A stretch of 64,000 nucleotides of DNA from Spirosoma profusum (GTDB lineage: Bacteria > Bacteroidota > Bacteroidia > Cytophagales > Spirosomataceae). A program made the position numbers and the translations under genes. The notes under the pieces are model-generated. The model was not told the DNA's origin. It did not search any database and saw only the letters and a program-made list of their open reading frames with translations. Below, piece after piece: positions 43,902-53,764 of the stretch. How positions within the stretch are numbered: the stretch's first letter is position 1; every line of letters begins with the position of its first letter. The stretch spans positions 62,001 to 126,000 of the forward strand of contig NZ_JACWZY010000010.1 of NCBI RefSeq assembly GCF_014699005.1, read 5' to 3'.

Positions 43902-46181
43902 CTACGTAGTGGCCTGCGCTTCTACAACAGCAATGGCTACCATGTTTACAATCTCCCGTTCCGACGAACCCAATTGTAGTACGTAGACGGGCTTCCGCAT
44001 TCCAAGCAGAATTGGCCCTATTACGTCGAAACCGGCGGCTCGTGGGCCGGCAGCTTCGCGCATGAGGTTGTAGGCAATGTTAGCTGCCGATAAGTTCGGG
44101 AAAATCAACGTATTGGCCCCTTCATCAACCAGTTTGCTGAGCGGATAATTCTGACGTAGCAGATCGACGTTAAACGCCAGGTGCGCCTGCATTGACCCAT
44201 CCACAATCATGTCGGGGTGTTTGGCCTGTAGCATTTCGGCCGCCAGCAGCATCTTGTCGGCATCTTCACCACTGGCACTACCAAAATTGGAGTATGTTAC
44301 CAGGGCGATACGTGGCTTGATATTAAAACGCTCGACGGCGCGGGCGGTCAGTTCAGTAATCTCGACAATCTCCTCGGCCGTCGGGTTCATGTTGACCGTC
44401 GTATCGGAGAAAAACAGCGGTCCGCGATTGGTCAGCAGAATATACATCCCGGCTACCTTCCGCACACCCGGCTCTTTGCCAATCACTTGCAGCGCGGGGC
44501 GAATGGTATCGGGGTAGTTGTGCGTCAATCCCGAAATCAGTGCGTCGGCCTGACCTGTTTCGACCATCATCGCCCCAAAGTGGGTGCGCGACAACATCCG
44601 TTTGCGGGCGTCGGCTGCGGTAAGTCCTTTCCGATGTCGTTTTTTGTAGAGCAATTCACCGAACTGCTCAATCAATTCCTGTTCTTTCCGGGGTGTAATG
44701 ATGGGAACATCATGTAAATCCAGGTTATTGTGAGCAATCATTTCCTGGATAACCGAACTTTCGCCCAACAGAATAGGATGCGCAATGCCACCATCTCTTA
44801 CTTGCTGAGCCGCTTTCAGCACTTTCAGGTTTTCAGCATCGGCAAAAACAACCCGCTTTGGATTGGTGCGTGCCTTGTTGTTAATGACCCGCGATATACG
44901 TGTATCCTGCCCCAACCGCCGGGCGAGCTGGCTTTCGTAGGCTTCCCAGTCGGTGATGGGTTGTTTCGCCACGCCCGATTCCATAGCGGCTTTCGCCACC
45001 GCTGGAGCTACCGTTTCAAGCAGTCGGGGATCAACGGGTTTCGGAATGATGTAGCCTTTGCCGTAGAGCAAATTGTCGGTTCCGTAGGCCATATTCACCA
45101 GATCAGGAACGGGCTTTTTCGCCATGTCGGCCAACGCGTGAACGGCCGCCAATTTCATGGCTTCGTTGATTTCGGTGGCCCGCACGTCCAAAGCTCCCCG
45201 GAAAATGTACGGAAAACCCAGTACGTTGTTGACCTGATTTGGATAGTCGGAACGGCCTGTCGCCATGATTACGTCGGGCCGGGCAGACGTAGCATCTTCG
45301 TAACTGATTTCGGGCGTCGGATTGGCCATCGCGAACACAATCGGATTTTCGGCCATCGAACGTACCATATCCTGACTTACCGTATTTCCTTTCGATAACC
45401 CAATAAATACGTCGGCGCCAACAAAGGCTTCTTCCAACGTATTGAGGTCGCGTTTGGTAGCGAACAGGCTTTTTCGTTCATCAAGGTCGGTACGGTCGGC
45501 ACGTATCACGCCTTTGCTGTCGCACATCACTACGTTGTCGACGTTCGCGCCGAGTGATACGTAGAGCTTGGTGCACGAAATCGCCGACGCGCCCGCCCCG
45601 TTGACCAGAATTTTGGCGTCTTCAATTTTTTTACCCACAATGTCGAGCGCATTAAGCAGCGCAGCCGCCGAAATAATGGCCGTGCCGTGCTGGTCGTCGT
45701 GCATGATCGGAATGTTCAGCTCCTTTTTCAGACGCTCTTCAATGGCGAAACATTCAGGTGCTTTGATATCCTCCAGATTGACCCCGCCAAAAGTTGGCTC
45801 CAGAATCTTCACCATACGCACAAATTCATCGACGTCTTTGGTATCGAGTTCAATATCAAACACATCGATGTCGGCGTAAATCTTGAAAAGCAACCCTTTC
45901 CCCTCCATCACGGGTTTGCTGGCTTCGGGCCCAATATCGCCTAATCCCAGTACGGCAGTACCATTGCTGATAACCGCCACCAGATTGCCTTTGGCCGTGT
46001 ATTTATACACATCTTCGCGATTTTCGGCGATGGCTAAACAAGGTTCTGCCACGCCCGGCGAGTAAGCCAGCGACAAATCAGTCTGGGTACTATATTCTTT
46101 TGTGGGAATGACTTCCAGTTTACCGGGACGCCCTTTGGCATGATACGCAAGCGCGTCTTCACGGCGGATTTTTTGTTGCAT
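43902..46181 (-). CDS. maeB: NADP-dependent malic enzyme with C-terminal phosphotransacetylase-like domain
   Basis: A 759-residue cytoplasmic enzyme oxidatively decarboxylating malate to pyruvate. N-terminal malic domain: [42 protein letters not shown] and the NAD(P)-binding [11 protein letters not shown]. Residues about 430-759 form a PTA-type domain ([29 protein letters not shown]), which in MaeB homologues is regulatory and not catalytic. Length and domain order match MaeB exactly. The gene stands alone, flanked on both sides by REP-like elements. Confidence 0.95.
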   Translation of the reverse strand: MQQKIRREDALAYHAKGRPGKLEVIPTKEYSTQTDLSLAYSPGVAEPCLAIAENREDVYKYTAKGNLVAVISNGTAVLGLGDIGPEASKPVMEGKGLLFKIYADIDVFDIELDTKDVDEFVRMVKILEPTFGGVNLEDIKAPECFAIEERLKKELNIPIMHDDQHGTAIISAAALLNALDIVGKKIEDAKILVNGAGASAISCTKLYVSLGANVDNVVMCDSKGVIRADRTDLDERKSLFATKRDLNTLEEAFVGADVFIGLSKGNTVSQDMVRSMAENPIVFAMANPTPEISYEDATSARPDVIMATGRSDYPNQVNNVLGFPYIFRGALDVRATEINEAMKLAAVHALADMAKKPVPDLVNMAYGTDNLLYGKGYIIPKPVDPRLLETVAPAVAKAAMESGVAKQPITDWEAYESQLARRLGQDTRISRVINNKARTNPKRVVFADAENLKVLKAAQQVRDGGIAHPILLGESSVIQEMIAHNNLDLHDVPIITPRKEQELIEQFGELLYKKRHRKGLTAADARKRMLSRTHFGAMMVETGQADALISGLTHNYPDTIRPALQVIGKEPGVRKVAGMYILLTNRGPLFFSDTTVNMNPTAEEIVEITELTARAVERFNIKPRIALVTYSNFGSASGEDADKMLLAAEMLQAKHPDMIVDGSMQAHLAFNVDLLRQNYPLSKLVDEGANTLIFPNLSAANIAYNLMREAAGPRAAGFDVIGPILLGMRKPVYVLQLGSSEREIVNMVAIAVVEAQATT

Positions 46182-46313
46182 GAAACAGGAAAAGGTTGTG
46201 GGTTATTGCACTTATAATCAATCAAGTACTTCCCACACCTGAGCCATTAAATGAATCATCTGAACGGATAAGAGAATCATTCCAGTATGAATCAGCGTAC
46301 GGCGGGTGGGTCT

Positions 46314-46321
46314 CAAAAGTA
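46314..46321 (-). promoter_or_regulatory. -7 element upstream of maeB
   Basis: The minus strand reads TACTTTTG, matching TAnnTTTG, about 130 bases before the maeB start. A -33 partner is not visible. Confidence 0.4.
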
Positions 46322-46466
46322 CAATAAATAATACCCGCAGCCCTATTTTTTTCAGAAAACAAAGTGTCTACTTGTTCGATGGAGTAGACAAAAGACGTTG
46401 TTACGTTATTCAGAATCCGGATAAAATGTAGGCCAAACGTAGCAGTTATCTGACAGTAATCGAATC

Positions 46467-46576
46467 GTTTTTGTCATGCTGAGGCACGAAGCATCTTAAA
46501 ATATCTTCACTCTTAGGTTAGGAAACATTAAGATGCTTCCGCTCCGGCGGCCCGGCTTCGTCAGCATGACAAAAAC
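46467..46576. repeat. REP-like inverted repeat, family copy D (mosaic)
   Basis: Outer arms GTTTTTGTCATGCTGA (46467-46482) and the complement (46561-46576) pair perfectly, and inner GAAGCATCTTA pairs with TAAGATGCTTC. Between them, the left arm has the GGCAC version of copy B but the right arm has the longer GC-rich version of copy A. Confidence 0.8.
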
Positions 46577-46616
46577 GCTCATTTACGAGCTTATGCCTGA
46601 AAATTTAACCCTTTCG

Positions 46617-48275
46617 TCAGTCCGTTTTCAGGATTCGTACCGATTGCGTCTGTTCATTAGCCGTGGCACGTAGTACCAGCGACCCAGGCGGCAAATGGCT
46701 CAGGTCGAACGTAACACGTTCGGCAGTAGCGGGGTTGTTAATCTGGCGCAGATCGAGTAATTGGCCCTGCGTCGTTACGAGTTGTAGAGTAAGCGGTTTT
46801 CCGGCAGTTCCACTGACAGAAACCGTAGCTGACTCACGAACTGGATTTTTCAATACCGATACCAGCAATTTCGGTTCAGATTCGTCAGTGACGGATTCGC
46901 GTAGGTAAGGGCAATACGTACAGGGAGCATATTTATAAAGTTCCATTCCCGAACTGCCATCCCACGCCCAGAAAAACACGCTGCTGCCCATCCCAATAAA
47001 TCCTGCTGCACCAGACGTAGCGTTTGGGTTGATTTCTTTCAGCATGGTCGTACCTGCCGACGTACCATCCGACTTCCAGGGCTCGCGACAGTAAAAAAAT
47101 AACCGATTGCCGATTGCCGTAAAGGCGTTCATGGCTACACTGGCACTACCCGGCGTTACGTCTTTCACCAACGTAGTACCCGCCGACGTACCGTCCGACA
47201 TCCAGAGTTCAGTACCATAAGCAGCGGTTGTAGCCGCAAAAAATACCTTGTTGTTCACCGCCGTCATGTATATAGGAAACGAAGTCCCCGTTGGATGAAT
47301 GTTCTTGATCAGCACCGTACCAGCGTCCGTACCGTCCGTCTTCCAGAGTTCGACATCTCCGCCTACATGAGCCCGGAAATACAGCTGTCCGTTCATTACC
47401 GCGTAACCGGCTGGCTGGGCGCTACCACTCCCAGGCACCAGATCTTTCACCATCACCGTCCCGGCCGACGTACCATCCGACTTCCAGAGTTCGGTGCCAT
47501 TCACACCATTGTTTGCGCCAAAGTAGAGCAGCCCGTTCATGACGGTCAATTCAAAAATACTGCTTTCGCCGTTGGATGGATTCAGGTCTTTCACCAGTTG
47601 CGTTCCCGCCGACGTACCATCTGATTTCCATAGCTCTATACCAGTAACGCCATCGTCAGCCACGAAATACGCAGTACTGCCGATTACCTGCATCTTACGG
47701 TTATACACGGGTAGGGAATTGCCGGTAGGATTAATGTCTTTCAGCATAACTGTTCCTGCCGACGTACCATCCGATTTCCAGAACTCCTGTCCGTTGACAC
47801 CATTATCGGCGGCAAAAAACAACGTACCATTTACGTTGGTCATCCGCGTTGGGTTCGAACTTCCCGACGGGTTAATATCTTTGACCAATACGGTTCCGGC
47901 GGCCGTTCCGTCTGTTTTATACAGCTCCCGGCCCGCTGGTCCCGTGGCCGCGAAAAACACCGTTCCGTTGACAGTGGTTAACCAATCGGGGGTAGATGAA
48001 CCAGACGTATTGATGTTTTTGAGCAGAATAGTATTAGCTGCTGTGCCATCCGATTTCCAGAGTTCGGCACCGTTTGCGCTCGTTTCGGCGGCAAAAACCA
48101 GTGTTCCGCCAATAACGGCCGCCGTAGCGCCATCGCCCGATACGTAGGAACTCTCAGAACCGGCGTAAATGTCTTTTACGCGTGATACGTAGTACGGAAC
48201 AGGTAAAAACTGAGCCGTGGCCGGTAACGTAGCGCCCATCAGCAACCATACGAGAGTAGTTTTCCACGTTTTCAT
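46617..48275 (-). CDS. Secreted ELWxxDGT-repeat protein with T9SS C-terminal sorting domain
   Basis: A 552-residue protein with signal peptide (MKTWKTTLVWLLMGATLPAT then AQ). Eight copies of ELWKSDGTSAG-like units, spaced about 45-50 residues, give a beta-propeller-like ELWxxDGT domain (about 55-420). The C-terminal 80 residues (NPVRESATVSVSGT to SVRILKTD) match a type A sorting domain of the type IX secretion system, so it is exported and probably attached to the surface. Function unknown; the repeats are found in predicted extracellular proteins of many Bacteroidota. Confidence 0.88.
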   Translation of the reverse strand: MKTWKTTLVWLLMGATLPATAQFLPVPYYVSRVKDIYAGSESSYVSGDGATAAVIGGTLVFAAETSANGAELWKSDGTAANTILLKNINTSGSSTPDWLTTVNGTVFFAATGPAGRELYKTDGTAAGTVLVKDINPSGSSNPTRMTNVNGTLFFAADNGVNGQEFWKSDGTSAGTVMLKDINPTGNSLPVYNRKMQVIGSTAYFVADDGVTGIELWKSDGTSAGTQLVKDLNPSNGESSIFELTVMNGLLYFGANNGVNGTELWKSDGTSAGTVMVKDLVPGSGSAQPAGYAVMNGQLYFRAHVGGDVELWKTDGTDAGTVLIKNIHPTGTSFPIYMTAVNNKVFFAATTAAYGTELWMSDGTSAGTTLVKDVTPGSASVAMNAFTAIGNRLFFYCREPWKSDGTSAGTTMLKEINPNATSGAAGFIGMGSSVFFWAWDGSSGMELYKYAPCTYCPYLRESVTDESEPKLLVSVLKNPVRESATVSVSGTAGKPLTLQLVTTQGQLLDLRQINNPATAERVTFDLSHLPPGSLVLRATANEQTQSVRILKTD

Positions 48276-48399
48276 AATTAGCTAGAGTAATACGTAACCG
48301 ATGCATAAATTAAGTGGTTAAACGTAGTGATTATCAGCTATTTTAGAAAGAACTTTTGAGTTTACGGTTACGTAACAACGTATTAATTATCACCTGGTT

Positions 48400-48981
48400 A
48401 TGCCACTACGTCGAATTGTTTTTTTAGGGCTTGCAAGTCTCTCATTTGCTTTATTTCTTACCGCGATGTTATCAGAACAGAAACCGCCCGAAACCTTATC
48501 TTTCGCCGACAACGGCCGAATCCCGAACAGCAAATACCCGCTCCTGCTCTACCGAAAAGCGTTTTCAGAAACGGGCGGAGCCGGTGCTACGTGGCTGGAA
48601 GAACGATTTGCCGCCAACAATTGGACGAATTCCTGGCGAAATGGCGTTTTTACGTATCATCATTACCACAGCATCACGCATGAAGTACTGGGCGTTTACA
48701 GCGGTTTTGCTACGTTGCAACTAGGCGGTGAACAAGGTAAAAAAGTGAACGTAGCGGCAGGAGACATCATCGTGATTCCGGCGGGGGTTGGTCATAAAAA
48801 ACTGGAATCATCATCCGATTTTGGCGTAGTCGGCGCATACCCGGATGGCCGCGATTATGACCTGCTACGTGGCGAATCCGGCGAACGGCCACAAGCCGAT
48901 AAGAACATAGCCAACGTACCAATTCCCAAAACCGACCCATTGCAAGGGAAGTCGGGCGGGTTAGTGACTTTGTGGCACTAA
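48400..48981 (+). CDS. Cupin-domain protein (YjlB-like) with signal anchor
   Basis: A 193-residue protein. Residues 1-25 (RRIVFLGLASLSFALFLTAML) are a signal or membrane anchor. The rest is a single cupin: HHYHSITHEVLGVYSGFATL supplies the first metal motif (His, His, Glu) and GDIIVIPAGVGHKKL the second. YjlB-type cupins are metal proteins with no assigned reaction; most are cytoplasmic, so the N-terminal segment is unusual. Stands 53 bases before the aldo/keto reductase. Confidence 0.83.
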   Translation: MPLRRIVFLGLASLSFALFLTAMLSEQKPPETLSFADNGRIPNSKYPLLLYRKAFSETGGAGATWLEERFAANNWTNSWRNGVFTYHHYHSITHEVLGVYSGFATLQLGGEQGKKVNVAAGDIIVIPAGVGHKKLESSSDFGVVGAYPDGRDYDLLRGESGERPQADKNIANVPIPKTDPLQGKSGGLVTLWH

Positions 48982-49034
48982 TTCTGTTACCGATTCTACT
49001 TACTTTGCGGTAAAATAGACCTGAATTTTGAATT

Positions 49035-50072
49035 ATGGAGTACAGACAATTGGGAGCATCGGGACTCAAGGTACCGGTGCTGAGTTTTGGAACCGCTACG
49101 TTTGGGGGCGGCACAAAATTTTTTAAGGCCTGGGGAACTACCCAAACCGATGAAGCTACGAGACTAGTCGATATTTGCCTCGATGCAGGCGTCAATCTGT
49201 TCGATACGGCAGATGTGTATTCAGATGGTCTGTCGGAAGAAATTCTGGGGAAAGCGCTGGTCGGCAAACGCGATAAAGCCCTCATTTCGACCAAGGCTAC
49301 GTTTACGTTTGGCGAAGGCCCCAATAACCAGGGTTCATCGAGGTTTCATCTGCTACGTCAATGCGAAAGCAGCCTTAAACGGCTTCAAACCGATTATATC
49401 GACATTTACCACATGCACGGTTTCGACGGCGTAACACCCATCGAAGAAACGCTACGTACACTCGACGATCTGGTGCAAAGCGGCAAAGTGCGCTACGTTG
49501 CCTGTTCGAATTTTTCAGGTTGGCACCTCATGAAGTCGCTGGCAATTTCCGAGAAATACGGCTGGAATCGCTACGTAGCGCATCAGGTATATTATTCATT
49601 GGCGAACCGGGAATACGAATGGGAACTAATGCCGTTAGGTATCGACCAACGCGTTGGTGCGCTGGTCTGGAGCCCGTTGGCGGGTGGTCGACTGGGTGGT
49701 AAATACGGACGTAACAAACCGGCTCCAACTGAAGGCCGTGTCGTTGAAGGAGGTAGCCCTGTACCACAGGCGGTCGTGCCTGAAGAAACGTTTTTCAACA
49801 TTACTGATACGTTGGAGGAATTGGCCAACGAGACCGGAAAATCGATAGCACAGGTCGCTATTAACTGGGTGCTGCAACGCCCTACCGTTTCGAGTATCGT
49901 GATAGGCGCACGTAACGAAGAGCAATTGACGCAAAATCTTGAAGCCGTTGGCTGGAATCTGACAACCGAACAGCTTCAGAAACTGGATGCTGCCAGCGAC
50001 GTACCACCTATTTACCCGTACTGGCACCAGCGGCAGAATCTAACGCTGAATCCACCACCAACTTTTTATTGA
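49035..50072 (+). CDS. Aldo/keto reductase
   Basis: A 345-residue NADPH-dependent oxidoreductase with the TIM-barrel AKR pattern. The catalytic tetrad is visible: Asp and Tyr in NLFDTADVYSDG (about 55-66), Lys in LISTKATF (about 88), His in IYHMHGFD (about 125). The cofactor-binding C-terminal part has VIGARNEEQLTQNLEAVGW. It resembles the YajO/general-stress AKR group; substrate unknown. Confidence 0.9.
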   Translation: MEYRQLGASGLKVPVLSFGTATFGGGTKFFKAWGTTQTDEATRLVDICLDAGVNLFDTADVYSDGLSEEILGKALVGKRDKALISTKATFTFGEGPNNQGSSRFHLLRQCESSLKRLQTDYIDIYHMHGFDGVTPIEETLRTLDDLVQSGKVRYVACSNFSGWHLMKSLAISEKYGWNRYVAHQVYYSLANREYEWELMPLGIDQRVGALVWSPLAGGRLGGKYGRNKPAPTEGRVVEGGSPVPQAVVPEETFFNITDTLEELANETGKSIAQVAINWVLQRPTVSSIVIGARNEEQLTQNLEAVGWNLTTEQLQKLDAASDVPPIYPYWHQRQNLTLNPPPTFY

Positions 50073-50078
50073 AAGGAT

Positions 50079-50118
50079 TTTTAGTGTGATCAGATGCTTA
50101 AATCTGACCACACTAAAA
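50079..50118. terminator. Hairpin after aldo/keto reductase
   Basis: 17-base arms (50079-50095 and 50102-50118, TTTTAGTGTGATCAGAT and its complement) pair with one G-U position around a six-base loop, seven bases past the stop. A likely terminator despite a weak U-tail. Confidence 0.65.
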
Positions 50119-50155
50119 CACAATACGTATCAACAGAAAACTGTAAACTCCCCCC

Positions 50156-50512
50156 ATGATTGCGTTCAAACGGGTAGACCACTTTCTTATCTGCATTCCC
50201 ATCGGTGCTACGTCTGATGCCCGTGCTTTTTATACCGACGTACTGGAACTGCCTGAAATTCCGGGTAATCACCCCGACGGAGCTATGTGGTTTCAGCTAG
50301 GCGACATTGAGTTACACATTCGCGAAGAAGCGGGCGGTAATTTTTCAAAGCGGCATCCCGCATTCGAAATCACTAACTTAACTGTGGCACGACAATCGTT
50401 AGAACAAAAAGGTATCGCTATTGAGTATTCGTCGGTTATCGACGGACGCGATCGGTTTTTCTTCCGGGATCCGTTCGGCAACCGGTTTGAGCTACTCGAA
50501 TACGCGCACTAA
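50156..50512 (+). CDS. VOC-superfamily (glyoxalase/dioxygenase fold) protein
   Basis: A 118-residue protein beginning MIAFKRVDHFLICIPIG and ending FFRDPFGNRFELLEY. The paired beta-alpha-beta-beta-beta modules, an early metal His (VDHF), and a C-terminal Glu (FELLE) match the vicinal oxygen chelate fold. Substrate unknown. It precedes the PAS kinase by 33 bases. Confidence 0.85.
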   Translation: MIAFKRVDHFLICIPIGATSDARAFYTDVLELPEIPGNHPDGAMWFQLGDIELHIREEAGGNFSKRHPAFEITNLTVARQSLEQKGIAIEYSSVIDGRDRFFFRDPFGNRFELLEYAH

Positions 50513-50545
50513 TTTATTAACCCATTTTAACGTAGTGAAAAACCC

Positions 50546-53500
50546 TTGAATACCGACTCTGTAATAACCAGCGACTTATTTGACCTGCTCGCCAAAGCAA
50601 CCCGCGATGCCGTCTGGAACTGGGATCTAGAAACGAATACCGTCTGGTGGAATGAAGGTTTCTTTACTCTGTTTGGTCATAATCACAACCGTCCGACGAG
50701 TGGACCTGAGTCCTGGTATGAGCGCATTCATCCCGACGATCAACAGCGTGTTCTGAAGTCAATCCATGAGATCATCGACAGCGGTGGAGCCAACTGGAGT
50801 GACGAATACCGGTTCAGCCGGGTTGATGGAACCTACGCCACGGTTTTCGACCGGGGTTACGTGTTGCATCGCGACGGAAAGGCCGTGCGGATGGTTGGCG
50901 CCATGCAGGACATCTCCGAACGGGTTGCCTTGCAGAAAGCACGCGATGAGAGTGAAGCACGGCTGCGATTCGCCCTCCAATCAGCGCAATTAGGCACCTG
51001 GGATTTAGATCCAAAATCGGGCGTGGTAAGTTGGGATGCCCGATGTCAGGAACTGGTAGGTTTACGTCACGAAGATTCAATTTCGTATAACCAAAGTCTG
51101 GATTTCATTCATCCGGAAGATAAAGACCGGGTCAATAATGCTGTACAATGGGCACTAAATATCAAATCTGGCGGAAGTTACGATATGCGTTTCCGGACCA
51201 TCGGCGTAAACGATGGACAACTGCGCTGGGTACGTTTTATTGGACAAACTCACTTCGATGAGCATGGCCAGGCGCACCGTTTTTCGGGAGTAGCGCAGGA
51301 TATTACCACTGAAGTTGAAGCTCGCGAGAAAACCGATTTGTCGGAACAACAGGCAAGAATGGCCCTGGAAGGTTCAGGAGCAGGCTCGTTTTCAGTCGAT
51401 TTGGATACCGACGACCTCGTATACTCGCCTACCCTGGCCCGCATCATGACAGGGGAAGCAAAAACGGGACTAACCCGAAACACCCTTGTCGACTACGTTC
51501 ACCCCGACGATCGCGCCATACGCAATAAAGCTTATAAAGATGGGGCACGTAACGGTATCATCAGTTATGAAGTTCGGTTTATCTGGGGCGATGGCTCGCA
51601 TCACTGGATTAAAGTACTTGGACAGTACATCTTCAATACGGCCGGAAAAGCCGTTTCATTTTCGGGCATTGCTCTCGACATTACCGATCAGAAAGAAAAA
51701 AATCGAGCCCTCCGGGAGATGGAAGAGCGCTTTTCCATTGCCTTTGCCAATACGTCGGTCGGGATGGCTTTTACGGATCGACAGGCCAATTTTTCGCTGG
51801 TCAATGAAGCTTACACGCTTTTGCTGGGTTATTCGGCCGAAGAACTTCGCTCGCTAAATAGCATTCAACTAACTCACCCCGACGATCGGGCGTACAACCA
51901 TAAACTATTTAAGGAAGTTGCCCAGGGGAAACGTGCTTTCTTCAATCTGGTTAAACGGTACATCTGCAAAGACGGAACGTATCGTTGGGTGCAAATGAAC
52001 GTAACGCGCCTGGACGATTCGCAGAATGAAGCCGAGGGCATGGTTATTATTTCGTACGATATTACGGAACGTATTGAAGCCGAAGCCAAACTGCGGGCTA
52101 CTGAAGAACGGTTCCGTAACATGGTCATGCAGGCGCCAGTGGCCATAAGCGTTATGGACGGACGTAGCATGAACGTCGAAATGGCCAATACGGCCATGCT
52201 GGCGATATGGGGAAAAGATCCATCCATCATCGGACTGCCGCTTATTGAAGCACTACCCGAACTGAAGGGACAGGGTTTCATCGAATTAATGGAAAGTGTT
52301 TATGATTCAGGCATTTCTCATTATGGTACCGAAACCCTCGCCCGCTTACATCGAAACGGGCAATTGGAAGATGGATATTTCAATTTTGTTTACGCTCCTT
52401 TACGCGACGATGGCGAAATTACCGGCGTTATGGTCGTTGCCACCGAGGTAACTACCCAGGTTGCCGCCAAAACTGCTTTGCAGAAGAGCGAACAGCGATT
52501 CCGTGACCTGATTGCCGAAGCTCCCGTTGCTACCGCCATCTACCGGGGCCAGGACCTCATTATTGAAATGCCGAACGAGGCCATGCTCAAGTTATGGGGT
52601 AAGAATAAATCGATTATTGGAAAGCCCTTGCACAAAGCTATCCCTGAACTGAAAGGCCAACCGTTTCTCCAACTTCTCGATGAAGTATATACGACTGGAG
52701 TTGCCTACCACACGCAGGAGGCACGAGCCGATTTAGTGGTTGACGGTAAGCTGGGTACGTATTATTTCAATTTCACCTACAAGCCTTTGACAAATGCGGA
52801 TGGCCAGGTGTACGCTATCCTGAATATGGCCGTCGACGTAACGGAACAGGTACTTATCCGAAAAGAAATTGAGGAACTGGCCACCAGTCTGGAACAACAG
52901 ATACAGGCCCGAACGGAACAGTTGACGGCCTCGAACCACGACCTCCGTCGCTCGAACGAGAATCTGGAGAAGTTTGCCTACATCGCCAGCCACGATTTGC
53001 AGGAGCCGTTACGTAAGATTCAGTCGTTTGGCGATATTCTGAAGAGCCAGTACGTAGAGCAGTTGGGCGAAGGAATTTCGTATCTGGAACGGATGCAGAT
53101 GGCTGCCAGCCGTATGTCGTTGTTAATTAAAGACTTACTGACATTTTCCCGGATTTCGGTACGTCAGGAAACAGCGGCTCCCGTCCCACTCAATCAGGTT
53201 GTTGCCGACGTCATAGACAATCTGGAAGTGGTCATCGCACAGTCGAATGCACGTATTGAGTTTGAGCAACTTCCGACTGTAACGGGCGATGAGTCGCAAC
53301 TGCGGCAGTTATTTCAAAACCTGTTGAGCAATGCACTTAAATTTCAGAAACCTGGCCTGGTTCCGCATATCCAGATTAAAGTGAACCAGGTACCTACAAC
53401 GGAGCTACCTGCCGCCATAAAGCCTGCGCGATACAGTGCAACGTATCACTGCATTCGAGTCACCGATAACGGGATTGGTTTTGACGAAAAATACGTCGAC

Positions 53501-53665
53501 CGCATCTTTCAGGTGTTCCAGCGTCTGCACGGACGTACCGAATACGCGGGTACGGGAATAGGACTGGCTATTTGTGAGAAAGTCGTTTCCAACCACGGCG
53601 GAGCCATCACCGCATTCAGCAACCCCGGCGAAGGTGCTACGTTCGTCATCTATCTACCGGCATAA
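50546..53665 (+). CDS. Six-PAS cytoplasmic histidine kinase
   Basis: A 1039-residue soluble kinase, no signal peptide or membrane helix. Six PAS/PAC units follow in order (about 10-130, 140-265, 275-390, 395-515, 520-645, 650-770); the last two (MQAPVAISVMDGRSMNVEMA and IAEAPVATAIYRGQDLIIEM) are paralogous. A coiled coil leads to HisKA with FAYIASHDLQEPLRKIQSF (His acceptor) and an ATPase domain (LLSNALKFQKPG; GTGIGLAICEKVV). This is the phytochrome-kinase-like, HWE-unrelated group. The frame opens after a TAA at 50528 and the first usable codon is TTG at 50546. No response regulator is adjacent. Confidence 0.88.
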   Translation: MNTDSVITSDLFDLLAKATRDAVWNWDLETNTVWWNEGFFTLFGHNHNRPTSGPESWYERIHPDDQQRVLKSIHEIIDSGGANWSDEYRFSRVDGTYATVFDRGYVLHRDGKAVRMVGAMQDISERVALQKARDESEARLRFALQSAQLGTWDLDPKSGVVSWDARCQELVGLRHEDSISYNQSLDFIHPEDKDRVNNAVQWALNIKSGGSYDMRFRTIGVNDGQLRWVRFIGQTHFDEHGQAHRFSGVAQDITTEVEAREKTDLSEQQARMALEGSGAGSFSVDLDTDDLVYSPTLARIMTGEAKTGLTRNTLVDYVHPDDRAIRNKAYKDGARNGIISYEVRFIWGDGSHHWIKVLGQYIFNTAGKAVSFSGIALDITDQKEKNRALREMEERFSIAFANTSVGMAFTDRQANFSLVNEAYTLLLGYSAEELRSLNSIQLTHPDDRAYNHKLFKEVAQGKRAFFNLVKRYICKDGTYRWVQMNVTRLDDSQNEAEGMVIISYDITERIEAEAKLRATEERFRNMVMQAPVAISVMDGRSMNVEMANTAMLAIWGKDPSIIGLPLIEALPELKGQGFIELMESVYDSGISHYGTETLARLHRNGQLEDGYFNFVYAPLRDDGEITGVMVVATEVTTQVAAKTALQKSEQRFRDLIAEAPVATAIYRGQDLIIEMPNEAMLKLWGKNKSIIGKPLHKAIPELKGQPFLQLLDEVYTTGVAYHTQEARADLVVDGKLGTYYFNFTYKPLTNADGQVYAILNMAVDVTEQVLIRKEIEELATSLEQQIQARTEQLTASNHDLRRSNENLEKFAYIASHDLQEPLRKIQSFGDILKSQYVEQLGEGISYLERMQMAASRMSLLIKDLLTFSRISVRQETAAPVPLNQVVADVIDNLEVVIAQSNARIEFEQLPTVTGDESQLRQLFQNLLSNALKFQKPGLVPHIQIKVNQVPTTELPAAIKPARYSATYHCIRVTDNGIGFDEKYVDRIFQVFQRLHGRTEYAGTGIGLAICEKVVSNHGGAITAFSNPGEGATFVIYLPA

Positions 53666-53666
53666 A

Positions 53667-53759
53667 AGTCAATAGTCGTCAGTCTTTAGGAATAGTCAGG
53701 TAAGTCAAGTCTGAAACTTACTACGTCTGATTATTCCTAAAAACTGATGACTATTGACT
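53667..53759. terminator. Long inverted repeat between convergent kinase and GH5 genes
   Basis: 33-base arms (53667-53699 and 53727-53759) match at 30 positions; core AATAGTC and TAGGAATAGTCAG. It fills the gap between convergent genes, so it likely stops transcription from both sides. Confidence 0.7.
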
Positions 53760-53764
53760 GATGG

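Larger units (their letters stand above)
46182..46616. other. Gap upstream of maeB with promoter element and REP copy D
   Basis: A 435-base region between two minus-strand genes. It carries a possible maeB -7 element (46314-46321) and the mosaic REP-like element (46467-46576). No coding frame of protein-like composition was seen. Confidence 0.6.

Noticed and set aside
43788..46576. The two REP-like copies flanking maeB as the ends of a composite transposon
   Set aside because: The copies are symmetric hairpins with no transposase between them, and malic enzyme is a core gene, so chance flanking is more likely.
49528..50027. Several overlapping minus-strand frames within the aldo/keto reductase gene
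   Set aside because: They lie entirely opposite a well-conserved enzyme and show no protein-like motifs.
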